Notes: generated from the letters alone by a model not told the origin. A stretch of 64,000 nucleotides of DNA from Lewinella sp. W8 (GCF_004375085.3 NZ_SNAQ03000012.1:62001-126000); one strand, 5' to 3'. Numbered from the stretch's first letter, positions 45,711-55,339 are shown. A program made the numbers and translations.

Positions 45711-46388
45711 GTGACGCCAAAAAATGCCGCCAATATTCCGACTGGAAGGCCTACCTTGGAAATCCCTAATGATCCCCCTTCCTTGTCCACCTACGAAGAA
45801 AGTGACCTGCTGTTTGATTTTCCGGACGACTGGATCGTGCGGAAATACGACGATACGGTGGCCTATCAGAGCCTGAGTGGGCACGGACTGAAGGGCGTCG
45901 ATTTTCTGGCGCTCACTCCCGACGGGAAATTATGGCTGATGGAGGTCAAGAACTACCGACCCCGGATCAGTACCCGAACCGGCAAAGAACACTTCGCCAA
46001 ACGGCGCAGCCCCCGGGAGCTGGCCAATCACGTTGCCCGGAAGTTTGACGATACCTGTCGGCTGATCCGCATTGTGGACGCCTCCCTGCGCCGCAGATGG
46101 TGGTCACGCATCCGGTTATGGTACCTGGAAAAGCGGGCGAAGGACCGCCCGGAATCGAACTACTGGTTCTGGTCGGAAGCTCACCGAAGGGTAGACGATC
46201 CACAAAAAATCGTCCTGGTCCTCTGGATGGAAACTCCCGAAATCCGGGCGGATTACGACGAGGCCGTCCGTCGGGCCATTGAGGAACAACTTGCTCCCAC
46301 CACGGAACTTATGGTACTGGAAAAGGACCGGGCCGGCGAAGTCCCCTTCCGGGTCAGGGATGCCTGGCTCGGCTGGGATACTCCCTAG
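45711..46388 (+). CDS. PD-(D/E)XK nuclease-like hypothetical protein
   Basis: About 225 residues. The fold signature is DWIVRKYDDTVAYQSLSGHGLKGVDFLALTPDGKLWLMEVKNYRPR, where the D of GVD and the E-V-K of MEVKNYR are spaced like the PD-(D/E)XK active site. A basic middle region (RRRWWSRIRLWYLEKRAKD) could bind nucleic acid. No methyltransferase or immunity partner is adjacent. The frame is open to 45588, but that part translates the palindromic repeat. GTG at 45711, directly after the repeat, is my choice; 45693 (GTG) and 45756 (TTG) are alternatives. Confidence 0.65.
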   Translation: MTPKNAANIPTGRPTLEIPNDPPSLSTYEESDLLFDFPDDWIVRKYDDTVAYQSLSGHGLKGVDFLALTPDGKLWLMEVKNYRPRISTRTGKEHFAKRRSPRELANHVARKFDDTCRLIRIVDASLRRRWWSRIRLWYLEKRAKDRPESNYWFWSEAHRRVDDPQKIVLVLWMETPEIRADYDEAVRRAIEEQLAPTTELMVLEKDRAGEVPFRVRDAWLGWDTP

Positions 46389-46389
46389 C

Positions 46390-46422
46390 TTTTTTGCAGA
46401 AGGGTAGGGTTCACTATCTTTC
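46390..46422 (+). promoter_or_regulatory. Promoter of the Lrp-family regulator gene
   Basis: A T-run ending TTTG (46393-46396), 18 bases, TATCTTTC (46415-46422). Seven of eight -7 positions are kept, with normal -33 spacing, 21 bases before the ATG at 46444. Confidence 0.5.
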
Positions 46423-46443
46423 GGCTTTACAGGAAGCACTTCC

Positions 46444-46938
46444 ATGGCAAAACCGTACGAACTTGATGACCTGGATCGTAAGATTCTGGCCCTCCTGATG
46501 GAAAACGCCAAGCGTCCGTACACGGACCTGGCCGCAAAATTGTTCGTTTCCGGCGGTACGATTCACGTGCGGATGAACAAGCTCATCGCTGCCGGCATTG
46601 TGAAGGGGCAGACCCTGGAGGTCGACCACACCAAGCTCGGATACGACGTGACGGCCTTTTTGGGCGTTTACCTGAAGAGTAGTGGAGAATATGCGCCGGC
46701 GGCGGAGTATTTGCAAAGCATTCAGGAAATCGTTTCGGCTCACTACACCACGGGGGTCTACAGCATATTTCTCAAGGTCGTGTGCCGGGATACCGATCAC
46801 CTCCGCCGGGTACTGCAGCGGATTCAGCAGTATGAAGGAATCCAGCGAACGGAAACTTTCATCAGTCTGGAGGAAAGCATTAACCGCCCGGTTCAGGTGA
46901 TTTCACCGGATGAGCTGGCCGACTTATTGAACGATTAA
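46444..46938 (+). CDS. Lrp/AsnC-family transcriptional regulator
   Basis: The 164-residue protein has an N-terminal winged helix-turn-helix (5-55: LDDLDRKILALLMENAKRPYTDLAAKLFVSGGTIHVRMNKLIAAGIVKGQTLEV) and a C-terminal RAM/ferredoxin-like domain (about 70-150: AFLGVYLKSSGEY, HYTTGVYSIFLKVVCRDTDHLRRVLQRIQQYEGIQRTETFISLE) that binds small effectors such as amino acids and makes octamers. It may control the amidohydrolase gene 36 bases downstream. The operon relation is inferred from spacing and common strand. Confidence 0.93.
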   Translation: MAKPYELDDLDRKILALLMENAKRPYTDLAAKLFVSGGTIHVRMNKLIAAGIVKGQTLEVDHTKLGYDVTAFLGVYLKSSGEYAPAAEYLQSIQEIVSAHYTTGVYSIFLKVVCRDTDHLRRVLQRIQQYEGIQRTETFISLEESINRPVQVISPDELADLLND

Positions 46939-46974
46939 ACGAGGCGCGTCCTCGGCCCATAACCATACGCATCC

Positions 46975-48708
46975 ATGCATAAAATCATTACGGGGCTGGC
47001 CCTTCTGGCCCTTCTTTTTTCTTGTGGCGAAGCAGCCGACAATGGCATTGAGCCCGCCGGACTTCTCGTGTATAACGCCAAAATATGGACCGGTCTCGAC
47101 TGTGCCGGGGTAGAGCGTCCCGCCGGAGAAGATTACTGTGCCACGGCCATGCTGGTCGATAAACAGGGACAAATCATGTACGTCGGGCAGGACACTACGT
47201 CCTGGTCAGGGCACCTGCAGGAGGAGACCCGCCGGGTGGATGCCGGGGGGCAGTTTCTGATGCCCGGCTTCATTGAGGGGCACGCCCACTTCAGTGGACT
47301 GGGGAGTAGCCTGCGAAACCTCAACTTTCTGCGCTCGAAAAACTGGGACGAGATCGTCCAGATGGTGGCTAATCGCGCCAATGAGCTACCGGCGGGTGCC
47401 TGGGTAACGGGCCGCGGATGGCATCAGGAAAAATGGGATGAACCCCACGACCACAGCGTAGGTGGCTATCCCGTCCACGACGAACTAAGCCGATTGACGG
47501 AAGAAAACCCCGTTATCCTGCGCCACGCCAGCGGGCACTCCCTCTACGCCAACGCCAAAGCAATGGAACTGGCCAACGTCACCCGCGAGACGGTTGATCC
47601 ACGCGGCGGACGGATCGTCCGCGACGAAAGCGGAGATCCCATCGGGGTATTCGAGGAACGGGCCATGGACCTGATCACCGATGCCTACCAGGACTTCGTG
47701 CAGAAAATGGCCCCCGAAGAACGCAAGGAAGAATGGCTGGCCGGTATTCGGGAAGCGGAGGCAGAATGCCTCCGGAAGGGTATTACCTCCTTTCAGGACG
47801 CGGGCAGTAAGTACCGGGAAATTGAATGGTACAAAGAACTGGACGAAGCCGATAGCCTCGACCTGAAGTTGTGGGTCATGCTACGACACCGAATTAACGA
47901 AATGGACAACAACATGGAGGGGCTGCCGCACTACGGCGACCGGTTTACCTGTGCGGCGATTAAGTCGGAACTGGACGGCGCCCTGGGCGCCTACGGGGCC
48001 TGGTTGATCGAACCCTACTTCGATAATCCGGGATTCCGGGGACAGAATACGACCCTGGTGGAAACCGTGGACAGTATCGCCCAACTGGCGATGGAAAACG
48101 ATATGCAGCTGTGTGTGCACGCGATCGGTGACAAGGCCAACCGCGAAACCCTGAGCCTAATGGCCAAATACGTCAAGCCCGAAGATGATCGGCGGTGGCG
48201 GATCGAGCATAGCCAGCACCTGGACCCCGCGGATATTCCCCGTTTTGCGGAACTGGGCGTGATTGCCAGTATGCAGGGTATTCACTGCACCTCCGATGCC
48301 CTCTTTGCCGAAACGCGGCTGGGCACCGAGCGCGCCCGCGAGGGCGCCTACCCCTGGCGCAGCCTGCTGGATGCCGGAGCGGTGGTAACCAACGGTACGG
48401 ACGCCCCAGTGGAAGACGTGGACCCCATCGAAAGCTTCTACGCCAACGTTACCCGGAAACGGGCCGACGGAAAGGCTGTGTTTTTCCCCGAGCAGTCCAT
48501 GACCAGGGAAGAAGCCCTCCACAGCTACACGGGGGCCTGTGCCTACGCCGCTTTCCAGGAAGACCGACTGGGAACACTGGAGGCGGGTAAGGACGCCGAT
48601 TTTGTCCTACTGACGAAGAACCTGCTGAGTTGCCCGGAGGATGACATTATGGACACGGAAATTCTGGCCACTTACGTCGACGGCGTGGCGGCCTTCCGTG
48701 CCCGCTAG
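46975..48708 (+). CDS. YtcJ-like amidohydrolase lipoprotein
   Basis: The 577-residue protein has a lipobox ending LLFSC (Cys17). The amidohydrolase_3 domain has FIEGHAHFSGLG (metal HxH), a distinctive GRGWHQEKWDEPHDHSVGGYPVHDELS, LCVHAIGDKANRETL, RWRIEHSQHLDPADIPRFAELGV and GTDAPVEDVDP. These are the hallmarks of the YtcJ group, whose substrates are mostly unknown. It may be under the preceding Lrp-type regulator. The ATG at 46975 gives the lipobox. Confidence 0.92.
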   Translation: MHKIITGLALLALLFSCGEAADNGIEPAGLLVYNAKIWTGLDCAGVERPAGEDYCATAMLVDKQGQIMYVGQDTTSWSGHLQEETRRVDAGGQFLMPGFIEGHAHFSGLGSSLRNLNFLRSKNWDEIVQMVANRANELPAGAWVTGRGWHQEKWDEPHDHSVGGYPVHDELSRLTEENPVILRHASGHSLYANAKAMELANVTRETVDPRGGRIVRDESGDPIGVFEERAMDLITDAYQDFVQKMAPEERKEEWLAGIREAEAECLRKGITSFQDAGSKYREIEWYKELDEADSLDLKLWVMLRHRINEMDNNMEGLPHYGDRFTCAAIKSELDGALGAYGAWLIEPYFDNPGFRGQNTTLVETVDSIAQLAMENDMQLCVHAIGDKANRETLSLMAKYVKPEDDRRWRIEHSQHLDPADIPRFAELGVIASMQGIHCTSDALFAETRLGTERAREGAYPWRSLLDAGAVVTNGTDAPVEDVDPIESFYANVTRKRADGKAVFFPEQSMTREEALHSYTGACAYAAFQEDRLGTLEAGKDADFVLLTKNLLSCPEDDIMDTEILATYVDGVAAFRAR

Positions 48709-48934
48709 CCAAAAAGGAAGTTAGATACTTTCTGGCGAACTACGGAAGTGGAAATTTCCGTTCGCTTGTGCCGTCGGCTGTACAAGGCTTGTGTCGCGGA
48801 TTTGGCCAGATGATTTCGGGTGGAAATAAACTTATCCTCCCGGGAATGCTTTTCTTTGCCGGGCTTACCGATCAGGCTGCCGAAATGGCGACTCTCTGGT
48901 GGCCGCCCCCTCCAATCGTAAAAGAGCAATTTCC

Positions 48935-49672
48935 ATGATTTCCGAAGTAGATATTCTGGCCATTGGCGTCCATCCCGACGACGTTGAACTCAGTTCCTGT
49001 GGCACCGTACTTACCCACATTGACCAGGGCTATACGGTAGGACTGCTCGACCTTACGCGGGGAGAACTGGGTACGCGGGGAAACGCGGAAATCAGGACGC
49101 AGGAAGCGCTGGATGCCGCCGAAATGATGGGAGCCAAATTCAGGGTCAACCTTGATATGCAGGACGGCCTGTTCCGCAATACGGAGGAAAACATCCGCAA
49201 GATTATTGGTGTCCTGCGGGCGTGCCGTCCTAAAATCGTACTGGCCAATGCCGTCGAGGATCGCCATCCGGATCACGGACGGGCCGCCAAATTGGTGGTC
49301 GATGCCTGCTTCTACAGTGGGCTGATGAAACTGGAAACCCGGGGTGAAGACGGAGAATTGCAGGAACGGTGGCGCCCGCAGGCGGTGTACCATTACATTC
49401 AGGATAAGAACCTGAAACCGGATTTTGTAGTGGACATTACCGGCTACCTGGAGAAGAAAATGGCCATCATCCAGTGCTATCGCTCCCAGTTTAACGACCA
49501 CGAGAGCAACGAGTACGCCAAGGAGGCCAAGACCCCCATCAGCGGGAAGGACTTCATGGATTTCCTGAGCGCCAAGGCCCGCGGCTTCGGCCGCGAGGCG
49601 GGCTTCGAACTGGCCGAGGGCTTTAACGTGGCGCGGTATCCCGGGGTCAAGGACTTGTTCGTACTTAAGTAG
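48935..49672 (+). CDS. bshB1: Bacillithiol biosynthesis deacetylase BshB1
   Basis: The 245-residue LmbE-family zinc deacetylase removes the acetyl group from N-acetyl-glucosaminyl-malate. Zinc motif HPDDVELSSCG near residues 11-21, TRGELGTRGN and DRHPDHGRAA near 108-117 are the BshB1 signature, and the C-terminal SKARGFG.REAGFELAEGF-like block completes it. The frame opens 12 codons earlier, but MISEVDILAIGVHPDD at 48935 is the usual start. It overlaps the convergent deacetylase-like gene by eight bases. bshC lies at 29484; bshA is not in the window. Confidence 0.94.
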   Translation: MISEVDILAIGVHPDDVELSSCGTVLTHIDQGYTVGLLDLTRGELGTRGNAEIRTQEALDAAEMMGAKFRVNLDMQDGLFRNTEENIRKIIGVLRACRPKIVLANAVEDRHPDHGRAAKLVVDACFYSGLMKLETRGEDGELQERWRPQAVYHYIQDKNLKPDFVVDITGYLEKKMAIIQCYRSQFNDHESNEYAKEAKTPISGKDFMDFLSAKARGFGREAGFELAEGFNVARYPGVKDLFVLK

Positions 49673-50975
49673 CCGAACTTCGGAGGTCCAGTAGTTCAGC
49701 CACGAGCTGCTGGTACATTTCCCACCATCCCCGCCAGCCGTAGGCAGCAGAAAAGCTGCTGTTGTGCCACAGCAGCGTGAAGGGACCTCCGTAGGGGAGG
49801 GTAGCCGCGGCCAGGGCCAGTATTTCGGCTTTGGCCTCACGCGGTCCCAGGTCCAGGTATTGCTTCAGGGTCACCTCCATGGCCCCGAAGGGATGGACGC
49901 GAAAACCCGTGACACCTTCCCGGTCCAGATCGTACCAGTAAAAGGGGCGGTTCGTGCCCGCCCGCCAACCGATGGCGTCGGCGTAACCCATGGAGTAATC
50001 GTGCTGAATGCCGGCGTGGTATAACTGCCGGTAGGTATCGGGGAGCCGAAAACGGAGGAAGTGCTGCCGACTGCGAGTGATCGTTTTGCCCGTAATTTCT
50101 TCCAGGCGAGCACGTTCCTGATCAAGCAGGGGGGGGCGGTCGCTGGCTTCGTAGCTGGGGTGGATGCCACAGACCTGCCGTTGGCTCAGCTGTCGGATTA
50201 AGTCCCTTTGGGCGGCAGGAATGGGAAATGTATTGGGATCATGGCGGTTCTTGCCTTCCGACAGTAGCCAGAAATAAAGCACGCCCAGCCCGTGCTCCCG
50301 GTGCAAATTTTCCAATTGTTCGAAGGTCCAGTACGGGTCGTGGGTGTTGGTGCCGAAGAAGCGGTTGCGGGCGCGCTGCCAGTGGCCGGTGAGGAGGTCG
50401 CGTAATCCAGCGGCAACGCCCCGCCACCCACGATGCTGCCAGGCCCAGGGAATGTCTACGTCGTAGGTAAGTTGAAGCGACCAGTCGTTGGGAGATTGTG
50501 GGGATGTTTTTCCGGTGATGACGGTAATCAATCGTTCGGCCCATTCCGCCACGACGGGCCTTGGAAGGTAGCCCCACCGCTGGGCGTGGGAATCGGCCGC
50601 CGTAAACCGACCGTGCCCATCACGGGGGCCGGGGCCGTATTCTTCGTAGCGGCTGAGGGCAAAAAAGATGCAGGACAGGAGATCGGGGATTCCGCTGGGA
50701 TCGGTGAAAAATACTGGCAATCCGTCGTCAACTTTTACCAGTAGGTCTTCTTTTTTGGGAAGCTTTCCGCTCAGGAAATCGTTGGCCGGCAGGCTGGGAA
50801 CGGCGGGCCGGGAAAGTCCGTAGCAGCAGCGGTAATCCACCTTGGCGGCCCTCCATTGTTCTTCCTGGGTAAAGAGCCGAAACCGGTGCCCGGTGACTCC
50901 GGTCAGTTCCCGAATCACGTACCGTAACCTCGGATGACGGTGCGTACTCAGTAGGGCAACGGTGGACTCGCGCAT
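49665..50975 (-). CDS. Polysaccharide deacetylase-like protein (DUF7033 type)
   Basis: The 436-residue protein has an N-terminal domain (1-160) with FFALSRYEEYG and GHGRFTAADSHAQRWGYLPRPVVAEW, typical of DUF7033/polysaccharide-deacetylase family proteins. A NodB-like TIM barrel follows, with the metal-site motif LTYDVDIPWAWQHRG, then ICGIHPSYEAS and YSMGYADAIGWRAGTNRPFYWYDL. It probably deacetylates or cuts a cell-surface sugar; the substrate is unknown. The frame is open to 51134, but MRESTVALLSTHRHPRLRYV at 50975 is the natural start. A TACCTTTG promoter box lies about 186 bases upstream. Confidence 0.85.
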   Translation of the reverse strand: MRESTVALLSTHRHPRLRYVIRELTGVTGHRFRLFTQEEQWRAAKVDYRCCYGLSRPAVPSLPANDFLSGKLPKKEDLLVKVDDGLPVFFTDPSGIPDLLSCIFFALSRYEEYGPGPRDGHGRFTAADSHAQRWGYLPRPVVAEWAERLITVITGKTSPQSPNDWSLQLTYDVDIPWAWQHRGWRGVAAGLRDLLTGHWQRARNRFFGTNTHDPYWTFEQLENLHREHGLGVLYFWLLSEGKNRHDPNTFPIPAAQRDLIRQLSQRQVCGIHPSYEASDRPPLLDQERARLEEITGKTITRSRQHFLRFRLPDTYRQLYHAGIQHDYSMGYADAIGWRAGTNRPFYWYDLDREGVTGFRVHPFGAMEVTLKQYLDLGPREAKAEILALAAATLPYGGPFTLLWHNSSFSAAYGWRGWWEMYQQLVAELLDLRSSAT

Positions 50976-51160
50976 CGGGAAGCGTTGGTGAAGAAAATGT
51001 GGGTTGATCAGGCCACGGTGTGTGCAGGGTAACGAAATACTCGGTTCAGCCGGTGCGGGTGCAACGTACCTTCCGGCGGCCGGGAAGTGTGGCCAATCAA
51101 GCCTGCTCCTCTCCCGATACCATGGCACCTGCACGCGTTGCCCAAGCCATCAGCTCACCA

Positions 51161-51168
51161 CAAAGGTA
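51161..51168 (-). promoter_or_regulatory. Candidate promoter of the deacetylase-like gene
   Basis: TACCTTTG on the minus strand, consensus TAnnTTTG; it implies a 5' leader of about 180 bases for the gene starting at 50975. Confidence 0.4.
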
Positions 51169-51270
51169 AAATTCCGGACGGACCGGCGGATTTTTCCCTT
51201 CCGGCGAAATATCTCCACAACAATAGTGCCCGTTTTCCTGTCTTTTCTTCGTGTCGCTTATCTTAGTATC

Positions 51271-52083
51271 ATGATGAGATTCCTTACTGCCCTCTTCTTC
51301 CTGCTTTTCCTGTCCTCCTGGGCCTCCGCCCAGCAGCAACTTCCGGGCAACCAGAACATCTACGATGCCGGTGGCGTAGGAATCGTCTATGACCACGAAC
51401 TGACCTTTTACGCCGGGCTGGCTACGCCCCGTAATTTCTTCTTCGGGGTGCGTTCGGGCAAGCTGATCACCTACGATAAAATGCGGTACTGGACGGCCTC
51501 GTTTGGCGACATTCGCCATTCCCGGGAGCGTCGCGAAAATCCCGACCGCATCAACCTGGCGACCAACCGCGTCAGCCGCGCCTACGTGTTTGGCAAGCAG
51601 AACCAACTCTACGCTCTGCGGGTGGGGTTCGGACAACGGACGTACCTGAGCGAGAAAGCGCGGGAACGGGGAGTAGCCGTAGGGTATTCCTACGAATTCG
51701 GCCCGACCCTTGGCCTGCTGAAACCCTACTATCTGGAAGTGGACGCCGGCGAACCCGGCCGGCCCGGAACCATCGTCGACATCCGCCACACGGGGGAAAA
51801 CACCGCCGAGTTCCTTAACCAGGATCGCATCTTCGGGGCCAGTGCCTGGACGGTGGGCATCGATGAAATTGCCTTCCGCCCCGGAATCCACGCCAAAATC
51901 GCCGCTCACTTCGGCTTCGGAGCCTACGAAGAGTCGGCCAAACTTCTGGAAACCGGACTGATGGCGGACTTCTTCCTCGGCAACACGGACATCATGATCG
52001 AAAGTGACCTTACGCCGGGTGTGTCTAACAGTCCGCTGTTCTTAAGCCTCTTCGTTAACTTCCATTTCGGAAAGCGCTGGTAA
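51271..52083 (+). CDS. Hypothetical outer-membrane beta-barrel protein
   Basis: The 270-residue protein has a signal peptide (MMRFLTALFFLLFLSSWASAQ). The mature protein repeats strand-like pieces (IYDAGGVGIVYDHELTFYAGLATPRNFFFGVRSG, VGYSYEFGPTLGLLKPYYLEV, PGIHAKIAAHFGFGAYEESAKLLETGLMADFF) and ends in FVNFHFGKRW. That suggests an outer-membrane barrel. The family is not recognised. A longer frame upstream (to 51004) has no signal, so the ATG at 51271 or 51274 is right. It is convergent with the YrdC-like gene; their stops touch. Confidence 0.75.
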   Translation: MMRFLTALFFLLFLSSWASAQQQLPGNQNIYDAGGVGIVYDHELTFYAGLATPRNFFFGVRSGKLITYDKMRYWTASFGDIRHSRERRENPDRINLATNRVSRAYVFGKQNQLYALRVGFGQRTYLSEKARERGVAVGYSYEFGPTLGLLKPYYLEVDAGEPGRPGTIVDIRHTGENTAEFLNQDRIFGASAWTVGIDEIAFRPGIHAKIAAHFGFGAYEESAKLLETGLMADFFLGNTDIMIESDLTPGVSNSPLFLSLFVNFHFGKRW

Positions 52084-52689
52084 TCAGCGGATAAACTCAA
52101 TTTCTTCCAGGGCATTCACCCGGGCCCGCACGGCGGGGTATTGCCCGATTTCGTCCCGTTGACGACGGGGAAGGGTGTAGTTGGCCGCCCGCAGTACGTC
52201 GGACCGGATTCGCCCGAATCTCGTGGGCAGTTCGGTGGCTCCCTGGCCGAGGGCCAGGCAAGCGACGAGGGGTACCTCCAAATCTTCACATATCCGGTAA
52301 CAGAAACTGTCCATGGCCAGTCGGACGGCCACTTCTCCGTTCTTATCAATCATGGCCAGCGGTACCCGTCTTCCGGCGGGAACCAGAAGGGTCAGGGGAC
52401 GGCGATGGTAGGCCAGCAGCGTATCCAGTCGGGGGTGGATCATGGGGCACCATTCGCGCAGGGTTTCCTGATCACCGAAGATCAGCTCGGGGCGGTTGAT
52501 GCGGGAGGGCGGGCAGGCGGCAAAGAGTTTGTCGACCGCCGTGGGAAGTTGCACGTGGGCGGTGAGCTGCCACAGGTTCGCGGTGGGCAGGAGCAGCAGA
52601 CCACCGGTGTGTAAGGTCGACAGGGCCTTGGTGCCACGCGGTGGCAGCGGATGGTGCATCTCGGGTAGTGGGTTAGTCCTGATGTTCAT
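52084..52689 (-). CDS. Degenerate YrdC/Sua5-like domain protein
   Basis: About 201 residues. The order of motifs mirrors a threonylcarbamoyl-AMP synthase: GGLLLLPTANLWQLT stands for GG..YPT.T.YGL, AVDKLFAA..PPSRINRPELIFGD for AV.KIF..KGRP..KPL, YHRRPLTLLVPA for WPGPLTLVL, and VAVRLAMDSFCYRICEDLEVPLVACLA for VAVRVP.HP....L....GRPLVATSAN. The lysine and arginine of the KxR motif and the SAN motif are missing. It is therefore unlikely to make threonylcarbamoyl-adenylate; a regulatory or nucleotide-binding role is possible. The start could also be the ATG at 52659. Confidence 0.65.
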   Translation of the reverse strand: MNIRTNPLPEMHHPLPPRGTKALSTLHTGGLLLLPTANLWQLTAHVQLPTAVDKLFAACPPSRINRPELIFGDQETLREWCPMIHPRLDTLLAYHRRPLTLLVPAGRRVPLAMIDKNGEVAVRLAMDSFCYRICEDLEVPLVACLALGQGATELPTRFGRIRSDVLRAANYTLPRRQRDEIGQYPAVRARVNALEEIEFIR

Positions 52690-52975
52690 TCTTTTTGGTA
52701 AAGACCCCGGCCCAATCGGGGCCGGTAGCGGTTTCAAATACTTCGTGAGTCATCTCATGACCCGTTGGGGGAAACCCCCGGTCGGTCGCGAAACGCTTTA
52801 ATTTTCAGGACTACGATTCTCCACTAAGGGAGAGAATACCAACCTTTTATCGGTTTGGAGACGTCTGACCGACAAGCGGTTTGACTTTCTTCCTGAACCC
52901 TGGATAAAAGAACTGCATTCAGACTAGGAAACTGTATTTTGCCGTTCAGATTGTACCCATCCTAAATTTTTAAGA

Positions 52976-55339
52976 TTGATACCGAGCAAGTTTTTCCATA
53001 AAGTCATCCTACTTGCGTTTGTTGCTCTGTTTTTCCTTCCCCAAAAGGCGTTAGCTGACCACATCGTGGGGGGAGAATTCAGCTATGAGTGCCTGGGCTT
53101 CCTCAACGGGGATACCCTCTCGGGAATTAAAGTCTACCAAATCCGGATCAATATGTATCGGGATTGCGTAGTGGAGGGGAATACCGGTAACGCCTGGTTT
53201 GACGGCGACCCCGCTGGGATGGGGCCAAACGGGGAAGCCAGCCCTGCAGCCCATATATCAATTTATCGGAGTGGTACTCCAAACCCCATTGAAGAAACCT
53301 TCCTAATCGAGTTAGATTCCTGGCGACCAGTGGACATCAACCTGGGGAATCCATGCTTAGTGATTTCGGACGAAATCTGCCAGCAAATCGGTATCTACGA
53401 ATTTACCGTCGAGCTTCCCGTAGTCGACGAGACCTACACCCTGGTCTATCAGCGCTGTTGCCGTAACAGTTCCATTACCAATATGACCAACAGCGGCCAG
53501 CGCGGCACTACCTACTTTATTGACATCACCCCGGAGGCGCAGGAACTCTGTAACACCAGCCCCCGTTTTAACATCGATCCACCCATCGCGATCTGCGTCA
53601 ATGAGCCCTTCCAGATTGACCTGGGGGCCACCGACGCCAATGGCGATAGTCTGGCCTATAAATTTTGCTTTCCCCTGCTTGGAGGAGGGACTGACCCGGG
53701 GCCGCCTAATGCACAAACCACGACTACTTTTGACGATATAGTTCCTAGAATCGAGTCTCCTCCCCCCTACACGCCGATCGTTTTCCGGGGGCCGCAATTC
53801 TCCATTTTTGACCAGCTCGGGGTCGGGAGTACGCTGACCATCGATTCCCTCACGGGCTTACTGGCCGGAGAGCCCATTTTCCGGGGAACCTTTGTGTTGG
53901 GCGTGTGCGTGGAGGAATGGACCCGCGGCCCAAATCCTATTCTGCTGAGTGAAACCAAGCGGGAATTTCAGCTGAACGTAAGCCTCTGCGGTAATCAGGT
54001 GAACGCCGATTTGCTGGAAACGGAACTGGACGACCAGGGACGCTTCTTCATCCGTCAGTGTGGCCCCGGTACGAATACCATCATCAACGAAAGTACCAAC
54101 GTCAACTTCATCACGGAGTACGATTGGGAACTGATGGGCCCTAGTGGACTCATCACCGGTTCCAACCGGGACTTTACCTCCACGATTAACGATGTTGGGG
54201 TGTACGAGGGAATCATGATCCTCAACCGGGGTTCCTTTGCCGAAAATTGCCGGGATACGGCGGAATTCCTTTTGGGTGTCTTCCCCGAAGCTGAGGCCAT
54301 CTTTGAGGCCACTGAGGTAGGCTGTGATGATGAACCCGTGGAGTTCACGGATATGTCCACTACCGCCGGAACGAACCAGATTGTCAGCTGGTCGTGGGAC
54401 TTCGCCGATGGCTCCACCGGAGCTACCCGGCAAAACCCCGTACACCAGTATCTGATCCCGGGAGATTTTCCCGTCCAGCTGACCATTACCGACGACAACG
54501 GCTGCACGGCCTCGGTGACCAATCAGGTGCCCTATTTCCCGAGTCCGCGAACGATCATCATCGAGCCGGAAGACGGTTTTGGTTGCGTACCCTACACCAA
54601 AGAATTCATTAACCGCAGTCGACCGATCGACGATACTTACACCTTTGAGTGGGAGTTCGGGGATGGCGGAACGGCCGACGTCGCCAGCCCTACCCACGTC
54701 TACGAATCTCGCGGCGTTTACGACGTGTATCTGGGGATCACCAGTCCGACCGGATGCTTTGTGGATACCGTTTTTCAGCGTCTGGTCGACGTCCGGGAAG
54801 CCCCCGAAGCAGACTTCTTCTGGACGCCGGATGAGGTTACCAACTTGTTTCCGGACTTCCGGGTCTTTGACCGAAGCCGCGGAGCCACGCAGCTGCGGTA
54901 TCAGATTGTGAACTCCATGGGGGAACAAGTATTCACCACGCCTACCCCAGATTTCGACTTCCGTTTGCGCGATTCTTCCACCTACCTCATCTCCCAGTTC
55001 GTTACCCACCCCAGTGGTTGTGTCGATACCCTGACGCAGGAAATCAAGCTTAAGCTTCGTAACTCCTTCTTCATGCCCAATGCCTTCACGCCCAATGGAG
55101 ATGGCCTCAACGACATTTTCCTCCCCGAGGGCGTCCTCTTTGGTGCCACGAACTATCAGTTTCGGGTCTGGAATCGCTGGGGGGAACTGGTGTTTGCCTC
55201 CAACGAACCCGAGATTGGCTGGAACGGTCGGTATAAGGGTTCGGATAGTCCCGGAGGAGGGTACCTGTGGGACGTCAGCTTCACGGACGTTGGTGGAGAT
55301 GAGCAGGCCTTCAAGGGCGGAGTGGTCCTCATCCGTTAG
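52976..55339 (+). CDS. Large secreted PKD-domain protein, T9SS type B C-terminal domain
   Basis: The 787-residue protein has a signal peptide (about 1-26, ending QKALA), a long N-terminal ectodomain starting DHIVGGEFSYECLGF, and at least two PKD domains near 450-520 and 535-600 (VSWSWDFADGSTGATRQNPVHQY; FEWEFGDGGTADVASPTHVYESRG). It ends with the gliding-motility-associated domain (SFFMPNAFTPNGDGLNDIFLP to FKGGVVLIR, last 85 residues). This domain directs type B T9SS export and attachment. No ATG is available before the signal; the start is a TTG at 52976. A second cargo gene follows. Confidence 0.88.
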   Translation: MIPSKFFHKVILLAFVALFFLPQKALADHIVGGEFSYECLGFLNGDTLSGIKVYQIRINMYRDCVVEGNTGNAWFDGDPAGMGPNGEASPAAHISIYRSGTPNPIEETFLIELDSWRPVDINLGNPCLVISDEICQQIGIYEFTVELPVVDETYTLVYQRCCRNSSITNMTNSGQRGTTYFIDITPEAQELCNTSPRFNIDPPIAICVNEPFQIDLGATDANGDSLAYKFCFPLLGGGTDPGPPNAQTTTTFDDIVPRIESPPPYTPIVFRGPQFSIFDQLGVGSTLTIDSLTGLLAGEPIFRGTFVLGVCVEEWTRGPNPILLSETKREFQLNVSLCGNQVNADLLETELDDQGRFFIRQCGPGTNTIINESTNVNFITEYDWELMGPSGLITGSNRDFTSTINDVGVYEGIMILNRGSFAENCRDTAEFLLGVFPEAEAIFEATEVGCDDEPVEFTDMSTTAGTNQIVSWSWDFADGSTGATRQNPVHQYLIPGDFPVQLTITDDNGCTASVTNQVPYFPSPRTIIIEPEDGFGCVPYTKEFINRSRPIDDTYTFEWEFGDGGTADVASPTHVYESRGVYDVYLGITSPTGCFVDTVFQRLVDVREAPEADFFWTPDEVTNLFPDFRVFDRSRGATQLRYQIVNSMGEQVFTTPTPDFDFRLRDSSTYLISQFVTHPSGCVDTLTQEIKLKLRNSFFMPNAFTPNGDGLNDIFLPEGVLFGATNYQFRVWNRWGELVFASNEPEIGWNGRYKGSDSPGGGYLWDVSFTDVGGDEQAFKGGVVLIR

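Noticed and set aside
46975-48708. Adenine deaminase or urease-type enzyme
   Set aside because: The motifs fit the YtcJ branch of amidohydrolases better; no substrate can be named.
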